A stretch of 64,000 nt of DNA from Anaerolinea sp. (GCA_020723805.1 DYID01000019.1:18847-82846); one strand, 5' to 3'. Shown: positions 43,248 to 52,064, counted from the stretch's first letter. A program made the numbers and translations. The notes: generated by a model from the letters alone, not told the origin.

Positions 43248-44159
43248 ATGTCCCTGATTACTTTATTCTCCGCCCCCAAACCCTTCACCGACCCGCACAT
43301 CGCGCTGATTCAACGCAACGCGATTCGTTCATGGACTCTCCTTCCCGATGTCGAAGTCATCCTGCTGGGCGAGGAGGCAGGTCTCGCCGAAGCCGCGCAA
43401 GAACTGGGCGTGAAGCACATCCCCAACGTGGCGCGCAGCGCAAACGGTACGCCGCTCATCTCGTCCATGTTTCAACTCGCCCGCGAAAACTCGAAGAGCG
43501 ACCTGCTCTGCATCATCAACGCCGACATCATCCTCATGCCCGACTTTGTCCAGGCGGCGAAACAGGTTGCCGAACTCAAAGAGAAATTCGTCATGGTGAG
43601 CCAGCGCTGGGACTATGACATTGCCTCGCCGCTCGATTTCGCCGAAGGGTGGGAGTCGAGGCTGAGAGAAGATGTCAGGAAGCGGAACCAACTCCACCGT
43701 CCCGCCGGAAGCGATTTCTTCCTCTTTCCACTTTCCACTTTCCACGAAGTACCTCCCTTCACCATCGGGCGCGCCGGCTGGGATAACTGGATGATCTACA
43801 AAGCCCGCAGGGAAGGCTGGGCGGTGATTGACTGCACGCCGTCGGTCATGATCGTGCATCAGAACCATGATTACTCCCATTTGCCCGGCGGCAAGCCGCA
43901 TTACGAACATCCCGAAACGAACGAAAACATCCGCCTCGCCGGCGGACAGGCAAACATCCGCTACACGATTTTGGATGCCACACATCAATTATTGAATGGT
44001 ACACTTGCCCGACCAGCATTGACCTCCGCCCGCCTCACGCGAAAACTGGAATTGTTCCTGCGGGCGGTCTTCTTCTTCCTGCCTGAGCCAGCGCTCGAAA
44101 GTATTGCCAGACCCAAGCGCTGGAAGAAAAGAATTCAACGGTGGTTCAAACAGCGCTGA
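43248..44159 (+). CDS. Glycosyltransferase-like protein (GT-A fold)
   Basis: A 303-residue protein with a GT-A look. Seen: LFSAPKPFTDPHIALIQRNA near 5-24, EVILLGEEAGLAEAAQELGV near 36-55, LLCIINADIILMPDFVQAA near 87-105 with a DxD-like INADI, and GRAGWDNWMIYKARREGW near 178-195. The C-terminus is basic and hydrophobic (LELFLRAVFFFLPEP, RWKKRIQRWFKQR) and may attach to the membrane. Three TTTCCAC heptamers encode part of residues 160-166. This is the last gene of the glycan locus on this strand. Confidence 0.82.
   Translation: MSLITLFSAPKPFTDPHIALIQRNAIRSWTLLPDVEVILLGEEAGLAEAAQELGVKHIPNVARSANGTPLISSMFQLARENSKSDLLCIINADIILMPDFVQAAKQVAELKEKFVMVSQRWDYDIASPLDFAEGWESRLREDVRKRNQLHRPAGSDFFLFPLSTFHEVPPFTIGRAGWDNWMIYKARREGWAVIDCTPSVMIVHQNHDYSHLPGGKPHYEHPETNENIRLAGGQANIRYTILDATHQLLNGTLARPALTSARLTRKLELFLRAVFFFLPEPALESIARPKRWKKRIQRWFKQR
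43725..43745. repeat. Three TTTCCAC heptamers inside glycosyltransferase-like gene
   Basis: Exact triplicate, in frame (encodes FPLSTFH region). Complement of the GTGGAAA unit at 25116. Confidence 0.85.
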
Positions 44160-44255
44160 ATTTCCAATTGCCGGCTGTTATAAGCGTATCTGGCATACTC
44201 TCACGCCAGATTGCACAGGACGATTTTGTAACTTTTCCCTCATGGATTGCATCTA

Positions 44256-44861
44256 ATGGACAGACAACCTTCGAACGAGATTTCGCTGGAAGCGCTCATC
44301 GCCGGTGACCGCGCCGAATTTGCCCGCCTCGTGGATACCTACTCCAGCCCCATTTATCGGCTTGGTTTGCGCATGTTGGGTAACCCGCAGGATGCCGAAG
44401 ACGTTCTGCAAAACACCTTTCTCAATGCCCTCACCCACATCCAAAACTTCGAAGGGCGTTCCAGCCTGGCGACCTGGCTTTACCGCATTGCCGCCAACGA
44501 AGCGTTGATGCTGCTCCGCAAAAAGAAGCCGGAAGTGAACATCGAAGAGATGGAGGGCGAAGAGGATGCCGAAGATGTGCGACCAACCCAATTCGTGGAT
44601 TGGAGCGCGCTTCCGGAGGAAGAACTGCTTTCGGGTGAAGGGAAAAAAGCCCTCGATGCCGCCGTCCAGCAATTGCCCGAATCCCTGCGTATCGTTTTTT
44701 TACTGCGCGACGTCGAAGGTCTATCCATCAAGGAAACCGCCGACGCTCTCAACCTGACCGAGACCAACGTCAAGACCCGTTTACTGCGCGCTCGCATGGC
44801 GCTGCGCGAGCATCTCTCCGCTTATTACAGCGAGCGCCTGCCTGCGAGGAGTGAGAAATGA
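44256..44861 (+). CDS. ECF-type RNA polymerase sigma factor
   Basis: A 201-residue sigma-70 family ECF factor. Seen: region 2 with LVDTYSSPIYRLGLRMLGNP near 20-39 and DAEDVLQNTFLNAL near 41-54, GRSSLATWLYRIAANEALML near 62-81, an acidic linker, and region 4 LPESLRIVFLLRDVEGLSIK near 140-159 with ETNVKTRLLRARMALREHL. ATG 44256 is favoured over a TTG nine bases earlier. Its stop overlaps the next start (ATGA), coupling it to the anti-sigma factor. Confidence 0.93.
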   Translation: MDRQPSNEISLEALIAGDRAEFARLVDTYSSPIYRLGLRMLGNPQDAEDVLQNTFLNALTHIQNFEGRSSLATWLYRIAANEALMLLRKKKPEVNIEEMEGEEDAEDVRPTQFVDWSALPEEELLSGEGKKALDAAVQQLPESLRIVFLLRDVEGLSIKETADALNLTETNVKTRLLRARMALREHLSAYYSERLPARSEK

Positions 44862-45124
44862 CCAACCATACCCACACGAAATGTGAAGAATTGCTGGGTT
44901 CGCTCTCGGCTTACATTGACGGCGACCTCAATCCCGAACTCTGCCAGGAACTCGAAAAACACCTCGCAGAATGCGATAACTGCCGCATTGTATTGAACAC
45001 CACCAAGCGGACGATTGACCTTGTGCAGACTCCCCTTGAGAAGCCCGACCTGCCCGAGGACGTGCGCGAACGCCTCTTTCACCGCCTCAATCTGGACAAT
45101 TATCTGACTCCCAAACCCAAATAG
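44858..45124 (+). CDS. Soluble zinc-finger anti-sigma factor (ZAS)
   Basis: An 88-residue anti-sigma domain protein. Seen: CEELLGSLSAYIDGDLNPEL near 9-28 and the zinc motif LEKHLAECDNCRIV near 32-45 (HxxxCxxC). There is no transmembrane segment, unlike most ECF anti-sigma factors, so it should sense a cytosolic signal such as redox change. Translational overlap with the sigma gene supports partnership. An OsmC gene follows after 44 bases, which fits an oxidative-stress setting. Confidence 0.88.
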   Translation: MTNHTHTKCEELLGSLSAYIDGDLNPELCQELEKHLAECDNCRIVLNTTKRTIDLVQTPLEKPDLPEDVRERLFHRLNLDNYLTPKPK

Positions 45125-45168
45125 TCTTCTCCTCTTGGGCATTCTCATACAAGGACAAGTTTGCACTC

Positions 45169-45573
45169 ATGGCGACCAAAACTGTTCACCTCAACTGGAA
45201 CCCCGATACCCAATTCATCCTCAGTGACAAAGACAATTACCAGATTGTTATGAAGAAACCCAACGGCGTCAGCGCCTCGGACCTGCTGCCCATGTCCTTG
45301 ATTGGCTGCTCCTCGCATGACGTGGTTGAAATTCTACGCAAACAGCGGCTCGACCTGCGCTCTTTGAAAGTGACTGCCGAAAGCGTTCAAGACGACGACC
45401 CGCCCTGGCGCTTTCGTAAAATCCATATCCACTATCGCGCCGTAGGCACGGGCATTGACCCGCAGAAACTCGCCAAAGCCATTCAACTCAGCGAAGAGAA
45501 ATACTGCTCGGTCTATGCCACACTCAAAGACGCCATTGAGATCACCCACGATTACGAAGTGGTGGAGCAATAA
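45169..45573 (+). CDS. OsmC family peroxiredoxin-like protein
   Basis: A 134-residue OsmC/Ohr family protein that reduces organic hydroperoxides in characterised members. Seen: the two redox cysteines in LIGCSSHDVVEILRKQRLDL near 45-64 and EKYCSVYATLKDAIEITHDY near 108-127. Family-typical length and fold pattern. It follows the sigma/anti-sigma pair and may belong to the regulon. A strong terminator follows. Confidence 0.92.
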   Translation: MATKTVHLNWNPDTQFILSDKDNYQIVMKKPNGVSASDLLPMSLIGCSSHDVVEILRKQRLDLRSLKVTAESVQDDDPPWRFRKIHIHYRAVGTGIDPQKLAKAIQLSEEKYCSVYATLKDAIEITHDYEVVEQ

Positions 45574-45601
45574 ATTCCCGCCACACAAGGCGCAAAACAA
45601 A

Positions 45602-45631
45602 AGACCAGCCTCGGCAGGCTGGTCTTTTTTG
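45602..45631 (+). terminator. Terminator after osmC-like gene
   Basis: AAAGACCAGCCT and AGGCTGGTCTTT pair across CGGC, followed by TTT. Confidence 0.93.
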
Positions 45632-45636
45632 ATTCA

Positions 45637-45723
45637 CTGATGTTACCCCACCGTCCCGAAGGTTTGGCTGGAAAACAGGCGCAATTTGCGAGAACCTTCG
45701 GGACGTTTCGCGTAAGGTGAGTG
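45637..45723. mobile_element. MITE-like element, family A copy 2
   Basis: 87 bp, ACTGATGTTACCC ... GCGTAAGGTGAGT, flanked by GATTC on both sides. Nearly identical in body to copy 1 at 8812. Confidence 0.87.
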
Positions 45724-45812
45724 ATTCAATTTTGCTTCCAAGGAAACACTGGTAAATAAAACTGTTACGAGAACCGAAAGGCACATGTGTCCATCTCACG
45801 GTAGGTATTTGC

Positions 45813-46100
45813 TCAGCCTCCGCTTGGCAGGTTGCGGGACTTGAAATCCTGCTCGACGCGTTCCTGCAGGAACATCTTGATTAGAGATTGATACGGCACA
45901 TCGCGTTCGTTTGCCAATTGGCGAATGGCATCCAACAGCGATTCCGGCAGGCGCAGGGAAATCGCTTTCGTGGAAGGTTTCAGATTGGGGAACAGCACCC
46001 GTTCTGCGCTCTTCCAGTTCAGGTATTCGATGGAATCGTTTTCGCTCCAAAACTCCCGTTCCTCGTCTTCATTCTTGAATTCAGGAATTGGCTTGCTCAT
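45813..46100 (-). CDS. brnA: BrnA/CopG-type antitoxin
   Basis: A 95-residue antitoxin. Seen: N-terminal toxin-binding region PEFKNEDEEREFWSENDSIE near 6-25 and a ribbon-helix-helix domain AISLRLPESLLDAIRQLANE near 46-65. It overlaps the preceding BrnT-type toxin gene by 20 bases, the usual toxin-then-antitoxin order of brnTA. The antitoxin and complex normally repress their own promoter. Confidence 0.87.
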   Translation of the reverse strand: MSKPIPEFKNEDEEREFWSENDSIEYLNWKSAERVLFPNLKPSTKAISLRLPESLLDAIRQLANERDVPYQSLIKMFLQERVEQDFKSRNLPSGG

Positions 46101-46380
46101 AGATTTTGCGCTCCTTCTTGCTCATGTCACGGGCAGAAATCACGCGGATTTTATCTTTGCGGACGGTAAATGCAATGAATAAGCGTCTGCCAGCGATGGT
46201 GTGACCGAGTACATAATATCGCGGCTCATGCTGGGAGTGAGCATCATCAGCCTGGAGCAGGAGGGGCAGGTTGAAGAATACTTCTTCACACTCGCTTGCC
46301 AGCACTTCATGCTTTTCCCAATTCTTGTCTCTGTTGTTTTCATCCCAATCGAAGCCAGTGAGCCGGCTCAAATCAATCAT
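46081..46380 (-). CDS. brnT: BrnT family toxin
   Basis: A 99-residue RelE-like ribonuclease toxin of the BrnT family. Seen: FDWDENNRDKNWEKHEV near 10-26, EEVFFNLPLLLQADDAHSQH near 32-51, RYYVLGHTIAGRRLFIAFTV near 54-73, and KIRVISARDMSKKERKIYE near 77-95, all family-typical. The pair lies between osmC and the herA region and is transcribed on the minus strand. Confidence 0.9.
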   Translation of the reverse strand: MIDLSRLTGFDWDENNRDKNWEKHEVLASECEEVFFNLPLLLQADDAHSQHEPRYYVLGHTIAGRRLFIAFTVRKDKIRVISARDMSKKERKIYEQANS

Positions 46381-46418
46381 AGGCGTATATTATCATAATA
46401 TACAAAAGCGTGTCAAAC

Positions 46419-48125
46419 CTAAAATCCCAACTCCTTCAAATTCTGCTCCTTGCTCCTCTTCTCCTTCCCTCCCAGCAGCTCTTTCCAAAACTCATCGTCG
46501 TATCTGCGTGAGCGCACAGGCAGCGGCATCGGCACACCCCAACCCAGCAGCAGCACCTCCTCCTTCGGCTGGAGCCGCGCCAACATGCCGCGCAGCGCCT
46601 CCCGTCCCGCCAGACCCGAAAGCACAGCGTGGATGTCGTCCTCGTCGCCGAGCCAGCCGGAGATGCGCGTCCCCAACTGCGACATGACCTCGTCGTAAAT
46701 CTGTGACGGACGCTGATCCACAATCAACAGCGTCACGTAATACTTGCGCAGTTCGCGGGCGATGGTGGCAAAGGTCGTCTGCGCCGCCATCTCGCGGTTG
46801 AGCAGTTTGTGCGCCTCCTCCACCACAATCACCAGCGGACGCGGTTCCTCCTTGCCGTGCGTGCGGAACGCGTTGGTCTTATGCTCCCATGCACTGCGAA
46901 TCTTGCGTGTGAGCAGGTTCGAGACCAGCAGGTAATCCAGATCGCTTTCGTGTTCGCCGAACGACAGAATCACATGCTGTCCGTTTTCCAGCGATTGAAT
47001 AATCTCCTTCACGCTGTCGGCGGCGGGCTTCTCGACGATGTACGACTTGTTGAACAAGCGCCGCAGTTTATCGTGCAGCGCCTCCGCCGCCATCACATTC
47101 ACACCGTTCGCATTCGCCCATGCCGCCACACTATCGGGATGCGGCACCTCTTTCGTTTTTCCTCTTTCATCCTCGATCGGCACGGTCTCGCGGTTCATCG
47201 CCTTGAAACGCGCAAACCAATCCTCCCGAAACGATGTATACAACGCGTTCAACACAGTGGGCGCTGTCTCGCGTAAATTCAGTTCGCGCGTGAGCGTTTC
47301 GATGTCGCTTGTGGAAATGTCCCCTGCGGAGATTTCCAGATTAAAGTCCGGGACCTGCCCCCGAATCGTTGACCCTGCTCCCAAACCGACGATTCGTACC
47401 TTCGACTTGAACCTGGTCTTCAGTCCCGTCACGGCTTTTTTCGTGTCCGACGCCACATCGTCGAAGCCGTACTCGTTGTGCATATCCAGCACGAACACCG
47501 AGGCTTTGTTGTAGTGCATGAGACCCGCCAGCACCAGCCGCGTGAGGAACGACTTGCCTGTCCCCGTCGCCCCGAACACGCCTGATGACCTCTGGACGAA
47601 CTTCTCCAAATCAATGCACACGGGATGATTCTGCTCGCGCGTGTAGCCGATGACAAAGTTGCCCTTCTCGTTTGGGTCACCGAAAATTTCGGCGATATCG
47701 CCCGCATCTGCTAAAAAGACCTGCGCGTGATGCGGCGGCACATTCTTGACCGGTAAGATGCGCGGCTCATCCTTCAAGCCAGCGTCAATCTTGCTGCGCC
47801 ATTGTTGGTATGCAGATGTCCCAGGTTCGGGTCCCACCTCCAGCATCAGGTTGGGCAGAACTTCGAGATTGGCGTAGAGCGTCTGTCCGTGCAGCGCCTT
47901 CGAGATGTGCGCCGGGAAGCGACCCTCCATTTGCTCATCCGCAAAGCGCGGGTCGGTTGCGCCGAGTTGAATGTCGGTGACGATGCCGTAATAATTCCAC
48001 TCGCCGCTTTGGATGACCACGAATGCCCCCTCCTGAATCTCCTGCGGCGATACGGTGAGCCTCACGCGGAAGTTTTCCTTCAACCCTCCGCCGACTAAAT
48101 ATCCGATTTTAGTTCGTTGTTCCAT
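46419..48125 (-). CDS. herA: HerA-type ATPase with HAS-barrel domain
   Basis: A 568-residue hexameric DNA translocase. Seen: N-terminal HAS-barrel (KIGYLVGGGLKENFRVRL), Walker A GVFGATGTGKSFLTRLVLAG near 188-207, ATPase motif VFVLDMHNEYG near 217, Walker B PLVIVVEEAHKLLN near 434-447, and the arginine-finger side LLIVDQRPSQIYDEV near 473-487. ATG 48125 begins the HAS domain; an opening 39 bases earlier is repeat-derived. It works with NurA, encoded two genes upstream on the same strand, in DNA end resection. The set is separated from neighbours by repeats. Confidence 0.92.
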   Translation of the reverse strand: MEQRTKIGYLVGGGLKENFRVRLTVSPQEIQEGAFVVIQSGEWNYYGIVTDIQLGATDPRFADEQMEGRFPAHISKALHGQTLYANLEVLPNLMLEVGPEPGTSAYQQWRSKIDAGLKDEPRILPVKNVPPHHAQVFLADAGDIAEIFGDPNEKGNFVIGYTREQNHPVCIDLEKFVQRSSGVFGATGTGKSFLTRLVLAGLMHYNKASVFVLDMHNEYGFDDVASDTKKAVTGLKTRFKSKVRIVGLGAGSTIRGQVPDFNLEISAGDISTSDIETLTRELNLRETAPTVLNALYTSFREDWFARFKAMNRETVPIEDERGKTKEVPHPDSVAAWANANGVNVMAAEALHDKLRRLFNKSYIVEKPAADSVKEIIQSLENGQHVILSFGEHESDLDYLLVSNLLTRKIRSAWEHKTNAFRTHGKEEPRPLVIVVEEAHKLLNREMAAQTTFATIARELRKYYVTLLIVDQRPSQIYDEVMSQLGTRISGWLGDEDDIHAVLSGLAGREALRGMLARLQPKEEVLLLGWGVPMPLPVRSRRYDDEFWKELLGGKEKRSKEQNLKELGF

Positions 48126-48140
48126 AAATTCTCCTATCAT

Positions 48141-48234
48141 GTCATGCTGAGCGGAGCGAAGCATCTCTATTCCCGTTTGAAGATTCCATCACAAGGGTAG
48201 AGATTCTTTGCTCCCTTCAGTCGCTCAGAATGAC
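48141..48234. repeat. GTCATGCTGAGCGGAGCG ... CAGAATGAC inverted repeat
   Basis: 94-bp imperfect hairpin between the HAS-barrel gene stop (two bases away) and the herA start. Confidence 0.78.
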
Positions 48235-48235
48235 A

Positions 48236-48832
48236 TCAAACGCTCACGTCGCTCAACGCGCTCAATACAGACATCAACGTCGGGTAATCATCACGCAGCA
48301 ACATAATCACTTCCTGTGTTGCCGCCTCTTTCCACTTTCCGCTTTCCACCCCCCTCGCTTTGCCCGCCTGTAACAAATGCGCCGCGACAACCTCTCCCAC
48401 AGGGATTTCCTTGTTGTTTACGATGTGTCTCAAATAACCAAAACGTTCGGTGAAACGCGCCGTGTCCTTCGCGTCACACAGATAGATCACGTCCAAACTC
48501 AACGGCGGACGCGGCGGCAGGAGGTGGAATATCTTCCCGTCCTGTTCGTAGCCCGCCGCCAGCACCGACATTTCCACCGGCACGATGCGGTTGACGCGGT
48601 TGTCGTTCATCACCTCGGCGCTGACATTATCTGCCGTGACGAGCTGCCGCACCAGCCCGTCGTCGTCAATGTGGATGTCGTGGATGATGCCGAAGATTTG
48701 GTAGCCGCCCCCCAACGGCGCGCGTACCAGCGCCCCGAACGAGGGGGCGTCCAACTGGTTGACGCGGCAGCCGGCGACGAAGCCTGTCGTCCCGGCGCGG
48801 AGTAATCGTCCGATTTCGATTGAATGAGTCAT
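48236..48832 (-). CDS. HAS-barrel domain protein between herA and nurA
   Basis: A 198-residue protein. Seen: IEIGRLLRAGTTGFVAGCRV near 5-24 and RAPLGGGYQIFGIIHDIHID near 37-56, resembling the HAS-barrel that caps HerA, then a helical C-terminal half ending LMSVLSALSDVSV. Residues about 161-168 (ESGKWKE) are encoded by CTTTCCA heptamers. Its position inside the herA-nurA set suggests it joins the complex, by inference. Confidence 0.75.
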   Translation of the reverse strand: MTHSIEIGRLLRAGTTGFVAGCRVNQLDAPSFGALVRAPLGGGYQIFGIIHDIHIDDDGLVRQLVTADNVSAEVMNDNRVNRIVPVEMSVLAAGYEQDGKIFHLLPPRPPLSLDVIYLCDAKDTARFTERFGYLRHIVNNKEIPVGEVVAAHLLQAGKARGVESGKWKEAATQEVIMLLRDDYPTLMSVLSALSDVSV

Positions 48833-48846
48833 TTTGCCTCCTGCCT

Positions 48847-48939
48847 CTCCTTTCCCTACCCCGTCCCTCCCCTTCCCCCTCCCGCGGGAGAGGGAAGGGG
48901 AGGGTGACCAAAGGTCGGGAGGGGTTGGGTGAGGTCACA
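48847..48939. repeat. CCCTCCCC/GGGGAGGG hairpin repeat between HAS-barrel and nurA genes
   Basis: Long GC-rich repeat with CCCTCCCCTTCCCCCTCC and GGGAGAGGGAAGGGGAGG arms, then a GGTTGGGTGAGGTC end mirroring the CCTCACCC start of the same family at 277 and 33089. Confidence 0.8.
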
Positions 48940-50119
48940 TTCGTGTTCTTCCCTGCAAATCCTTTGCGGATTGTTTGCTCGAAAGTTCGTCCACGTCTTC
49001 GTTGTTCTTGCGGAGTTCCATTGTCAGCAACTGCTCGATCTGTTGTTTCTCTTCGTTCTTTACCACTGCGGTTTCATGTGCGCGGTGAAGCAAATATGGG
49101 TAGGGCTTGTTTCCCATCATGCGGCATTGCTGGACGAGGACTGCGTGCAGCAAATTTAGTTTTTCGCTGTCCTCCGCCACCCACTTGGGGATTTCGACGC
49201 GCACGGTCCAGGGATGTCCCTCCGTGCCGACGTTCAGGTAAAAGAAGTGCAGCGACAAGACACCCGTATAACGCTTCTCGGAACTGGACTGAATCTTGAA
49301 CACTGCCGAGCGATGACCGGGCTTGAGCAAGGGATTTCCTTTTTCGCCGTAGAGCCAGCGGTCGCTCACGCCGCGCAAGGGATGGAACTCGCGCAGACGC
49401 TGGATTTGCTCGTTGTCTGCCATGGCGATTTCGAGCAGGCGCACCACCAGGTCGGCGGAGGGCTTGTCCACGTAGCCGGCGGTGATCACGCCGCGCGATT
49501 GCAGGCGGGAAAGAACGCCCTTGTACTTTTCGATGAAGTCTTCATAGGCGCTGGCGTCTTCGCCCTTGGCGCCCCAGAGTTCGATGGGACCGTCGGTGAA
49601 GGTGACCACCGCTCCTGCCATTCCTTTGGATAATTCGTCCAGTTTTTGGCGTTCGGCGAGGTCGCGCCGCAGGGCAACCATGCCGTCGGACATGGGGATA
49701 CCGTTGGGGAGCAGGTCGTCGCCGTAGAGCAGGGTGCTGTCCGTCTCGATCTGCGGCGCTTCGCCGGAATTTGCCTTCATGACGATTGCGCCGACGTTGA
49801 CCAGCCCGAACTGCACCGCGGCGTGACGGTCGGGGTTGATCTGCGAGCCGTCAGCGGCGATGAGGGTGGGGGAAACAGAAACAGGCTGAACGTCGAAGGA
49901 AGAAGCGAGGGGTTCGTCGAGGGGATAGGCACAGCGCAGGCTGGGATCCGCCTCTTTGGCAGTATCCACTTTGGCGCGTAGAAAGTCCAATTGAGAATCG
50001 AAGTTGGCGAGGAGGTCCCGCGCCTGTGCCTGCGCTTCCTCTTTTCTCTTTTTTCTTTCTTTGGCGCCCGCGCCGATGGTCTGAATCTGTGAGTAAACTT
50101 CCTGATAGTTGATGGGCAT
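48935..50119 (-). CDS. nurA: NurA-domain nuclease
   Basis: A 394-residue protein with a NurA 5'-3' nuclease domain. Seen: an N-terminal coiled region (KERKKRKEEAQAQARDLLAN), the acidic active-site motif LIAADGSQINPDRH near 86-99, AVVTFTDGPIELWG near 169-182 with the second Asp, and RVEIPKWVAEDSEKLNLLHA near 305-324. With HerA downstream on the same strand it forms the resection pair; bacterial versions occur in Deinococcus and in Chloroflexota. ATG 50119 begins the family region. Confidence 0.9.
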   Translation of the reverse strand: MPINYQEVYSQIQTIGAGAKERKKRKEEAQAQARDLLANFDSQLDFLRAKVDTAKEADPSLRCAYPLDEPLASSFDVQPVSVSPTLIAADGSQINPDRHAAVQFGLVNVGAIVMKANSGEAPQIETDSTLLYGDDLLPNGIPMSDGMVALRRDLAERQKLDELSKGMAGAVVTFTDGPIELWGAKGEDASAYEDFIEKYKGVLSRLQSRGVITAGYVDKPSADLVVRLLEIAMADNEQIQRLREFHPLRGVSDRWLYGEKGNPLLKPGHRSAVFKIQSSSEKRYTGVLSLHFFYLNVGTEGHPWTVRVEIPKWVAEDSEKLNLLHAVLVQQCRMMGNKPYPYLLHRAHETAVVKNEEKQQIEQLLTMELRKNNEDVDELSSKQSAKDLQGRTRM

Positions 50120-50240
50120 GGCATCCCCTTTGGGGATAGAACAAATGTGTCAGGATTGTACCAAAAATCGGGGAAAATGCCGGAACTTTTTCAGACCGCC
50201 GTCGTCTTACGTGCGTAGTATCATCAACAAGGAGTTGACC

Positions 50241-50966
50241 ATGAAAACCAAGTTTTATTTCGTTGCTGTTGTAGCCCTGCTTGCGCTGGTCGTCAGCGCC
50301 TGCGGACCGGCTGCCGTCAGCCAGGCATCGCAGCCGCCGCTGCGCACCATCAGCGTGGCGGGCGCGGGAACCGCCTACCTCGTGCCGGACATTGCCTACA
50401 TTTACGTGGGCGTGCATACGGAGAAGCCCTCCGCTTCGGATGCTGTGTCGGAGAACAATGCCCAAACCCAAAAGGTGATCCAGGCGCTGCGCGATTTCGG
50501 CATTGACGCCAAGGACATCCGCACGACGAATTTCAGCATTTACCCATTCGACAAATACGATCCGGTGACCGGCACCTCGACCGGCGAGAAGTATTACGCG
50601 GTGGATAACACCGTCTATGTAACCGTGCGCGACCTCGGCAAACTCGGCGAACTGCTCGATACCGTGATTGCGGCGGGCGCCAACACCGTGAACAGCGTCC
50701 AGTTCGACGTGGCGGACAAGGATGCCGCGCTCAAGCAAGCCCGCGCCGATGCCGTCAAGGATGCAGAAGCGAAAGCCCAGGAACTGGCGGATGCCGCCGG
50801 CGTGAGCCTCGGTGAACTTCAGAACATCAGTTTCCAGGATAGCGTTTACTATCCCGTCGTGGACGGCAGGGGCGGCGGTGCGGCTTCGGAAGCGGCGGCT
50901 GTGCCGATCCAACCCGGACAGTTGACCTTCACCGTGACCGTCAACGTGACCTACGAAATCAAGTAA
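50241..50966 (+). CDS. SIMPL (DUF541) domain lipoprotein
   Basis: A 241-residue exported protein. Seen: signal peptide KFYFVAVVALLALVVSAC with lipobox VVSAC, then a SIMPL domain: ISVAGAGTAYLVPDIAYIYV near 37-56, TQKVIQALRDFGIDAKDIRT near 76-95, NTVYVTVRDLGKLGELLDT near 128-146, and DAEAKAQELADAAGVSLGEL near 176-195. AAGGAG precedes the ATG. SIMPL proteins are surface or periplasmic and poorly understood. A strong terminator follows. Confidence 0.9.
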   Translation: MKTKFYFVAVVALLALVVSACGPAAVSQASQPPLRTISVAGAGTAYLVPDIAYIYVGVHTEKPSASDAVSENNAQTQKVIQALRDFGIDAKDIRTTNFSIYPFDKYDPVTGTSTGEKYYAVDNTVYVTVRDLGKLGELLDTVIAAGANTVNSVQFDVADKDAALKQARADAVKDAEAKAQELADAAGVSLGELQNISFQDSVYYPVVDGRGGGAASEAAAVPIQPGQLTFTVTVNVTYEIK

Positions 50967-50992
50967 CCCGCCGCACGGCTCAAACTTAACTG

Positions 50993-51030
50993 GAACCTGC
51001 TCCTGTTTCGAGGAGCAGGTTCTTTGCTTT
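50993..51030 (+). terminator. Terminator after SIMPL gene
   Basis: GAACCTGCTCCT pairs with AGGAGCAGGTTC across six bases, followed by TTTGCTTT. Confidence 0.9.
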
Positions 51031-51036
51031 GGGTTT

Positions 51037-51112
51037 TATCCACTAATCCTCACTAATCCACACGAATTCTTTATCCATTCGCGGAGATTAGCGCAGATTA
51101 GTGGATTCATCT
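51037..51112. repeat. TCCACTAATC ... GATTAGTGGA inverted repeat
   Basis: Imperfect hairpin related in sequence to the core of the family B elements at 55032 and 58477 but lacking their terminal repeats. Confidence 0.75.
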
Positions 51113-51179
51113 CCCTCACGTTATAATCCCTCAAAATCTCAGCGCTCTTTGCGCCTTTGCAGTGAAAGGAATTTTTTCC

Positions 51180-52064
51180 ATGCTCAAGGTCGGATACATT
51201 GGTCTCGGTTTGATGGGCAAGTCCATCGCCCGCAACATCCTCAAGGCGGGATTTCCCCTCGTGGTCCACAACCGTTCGCGCGCCGCTGTGGATGAACTCG
51301 TCGCCGAAGGCGCGGCTGCCGCCTTCTCTCCTCGTGAAGTCGCCGCGCAAGTGGACGTGGTCTTCACCAACCTGCCCGATTCCCCCGATGTGGAACAGGT
51401 CGTTCTGGGTGAGAACGGCATCATCGAGGGCGCACACGAGGGCTTGATTTACGTGGACAACTCCACCATCAAACCCGCCGTTGCCCGCCGCATTGCGGAA
51501 AGACTCGCCGAAAAGGGCGTCCTCGCCCTCGACGCGCCCGTCTCCGGCGGCGACATCGGCGCGAGGGACGGCACGCTCACCATCATGGTCGGCGGCGAGG
51601 CGTCTGCGCTGGAAAAGGTTATGCCGGTCTTCAAGGCGATGGGGAAGACGGTGACGCATGTCGGCGGGGCGGGCGCCGGGCAGGTGGCGAAAGCCGCCAA
51701 CCAAATCATGGTGGCGGCGCAGATGGTGGCGATGGGCGAACTGCTCGTCTTTGCGAAGAAAGCCGGCGTGGACCCGCGCAAGGTGGTGGACGCCATCAAA
51801 GGCGGCGCGGCGCAATGCTGGACGCTGGATGTCAAGCCGCCGCGTCTGTTTGCCGGCAACCGCAATCCTGGCTTCAAGGCGCACATGCAGCTCAAAGACC
51901 TGAAAATCATCCTCGAGACCGCCAGAGAATACGACATTCCCGTCTCCGGCACGGAGGCAAATACCGCCCTCTTCCAGCAAATGATCGAACTCGGCATGGG
52001 GGAACTGGACAACTCTGCCGTGGTGGGAGTCATCGAAAAACTGGCAGGGGTGGAAATCGTTTGA
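51180..52064 (+). CDS. Beta-hydroxyacid dehydrogenase (3-hydroxyisobutyrate/tartronate semialdehyde type)
   Basis: A 294-residue NAD(P)-dependent dehydrogenase. Seen: KVGYIGLGLMGKSIARNIL near 3-21, TNLPDSPDVEQVVLG near 65-79, DNSTIKPAVAR near 94-104, LDAPVSGGDIGARDGTLTIM near 116-135 (substrate motif), and GAGQVAKAANQIMVAAQMVA near 164-183 with the catalytic lysine. ATG 51180 is preferred over a GTG 18 bases upstream. The precise substrate is not assignable. YitT follows on the same strand. Confidence 0.92.
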   Translation: MLKVGYIGLGLMGKSIARNILKAGFPLVVHNRSRAAVDELVAEGAAAAFSPREVAAQVDVVFTNLPDSPDVEQVVLGENGIIEGAHEGLIYVDNSTIKPAVARRIAERLAEKGVLALDAPVSGGDIGARDGTLTIMVGGEASALEKVMPVFKAMGKTVTHVGGAGAGQVAKAANQIMVAAQMVAMGELLVFAKKAGVDPRKVVDAIKGGAAQCWTLDVKPPRLFAGNRNPGFKAHMQLKDLKIILETAREYDIPVSGTEANTALFQQMIELGMGELDNSAVVGVIEKLAGVEIV

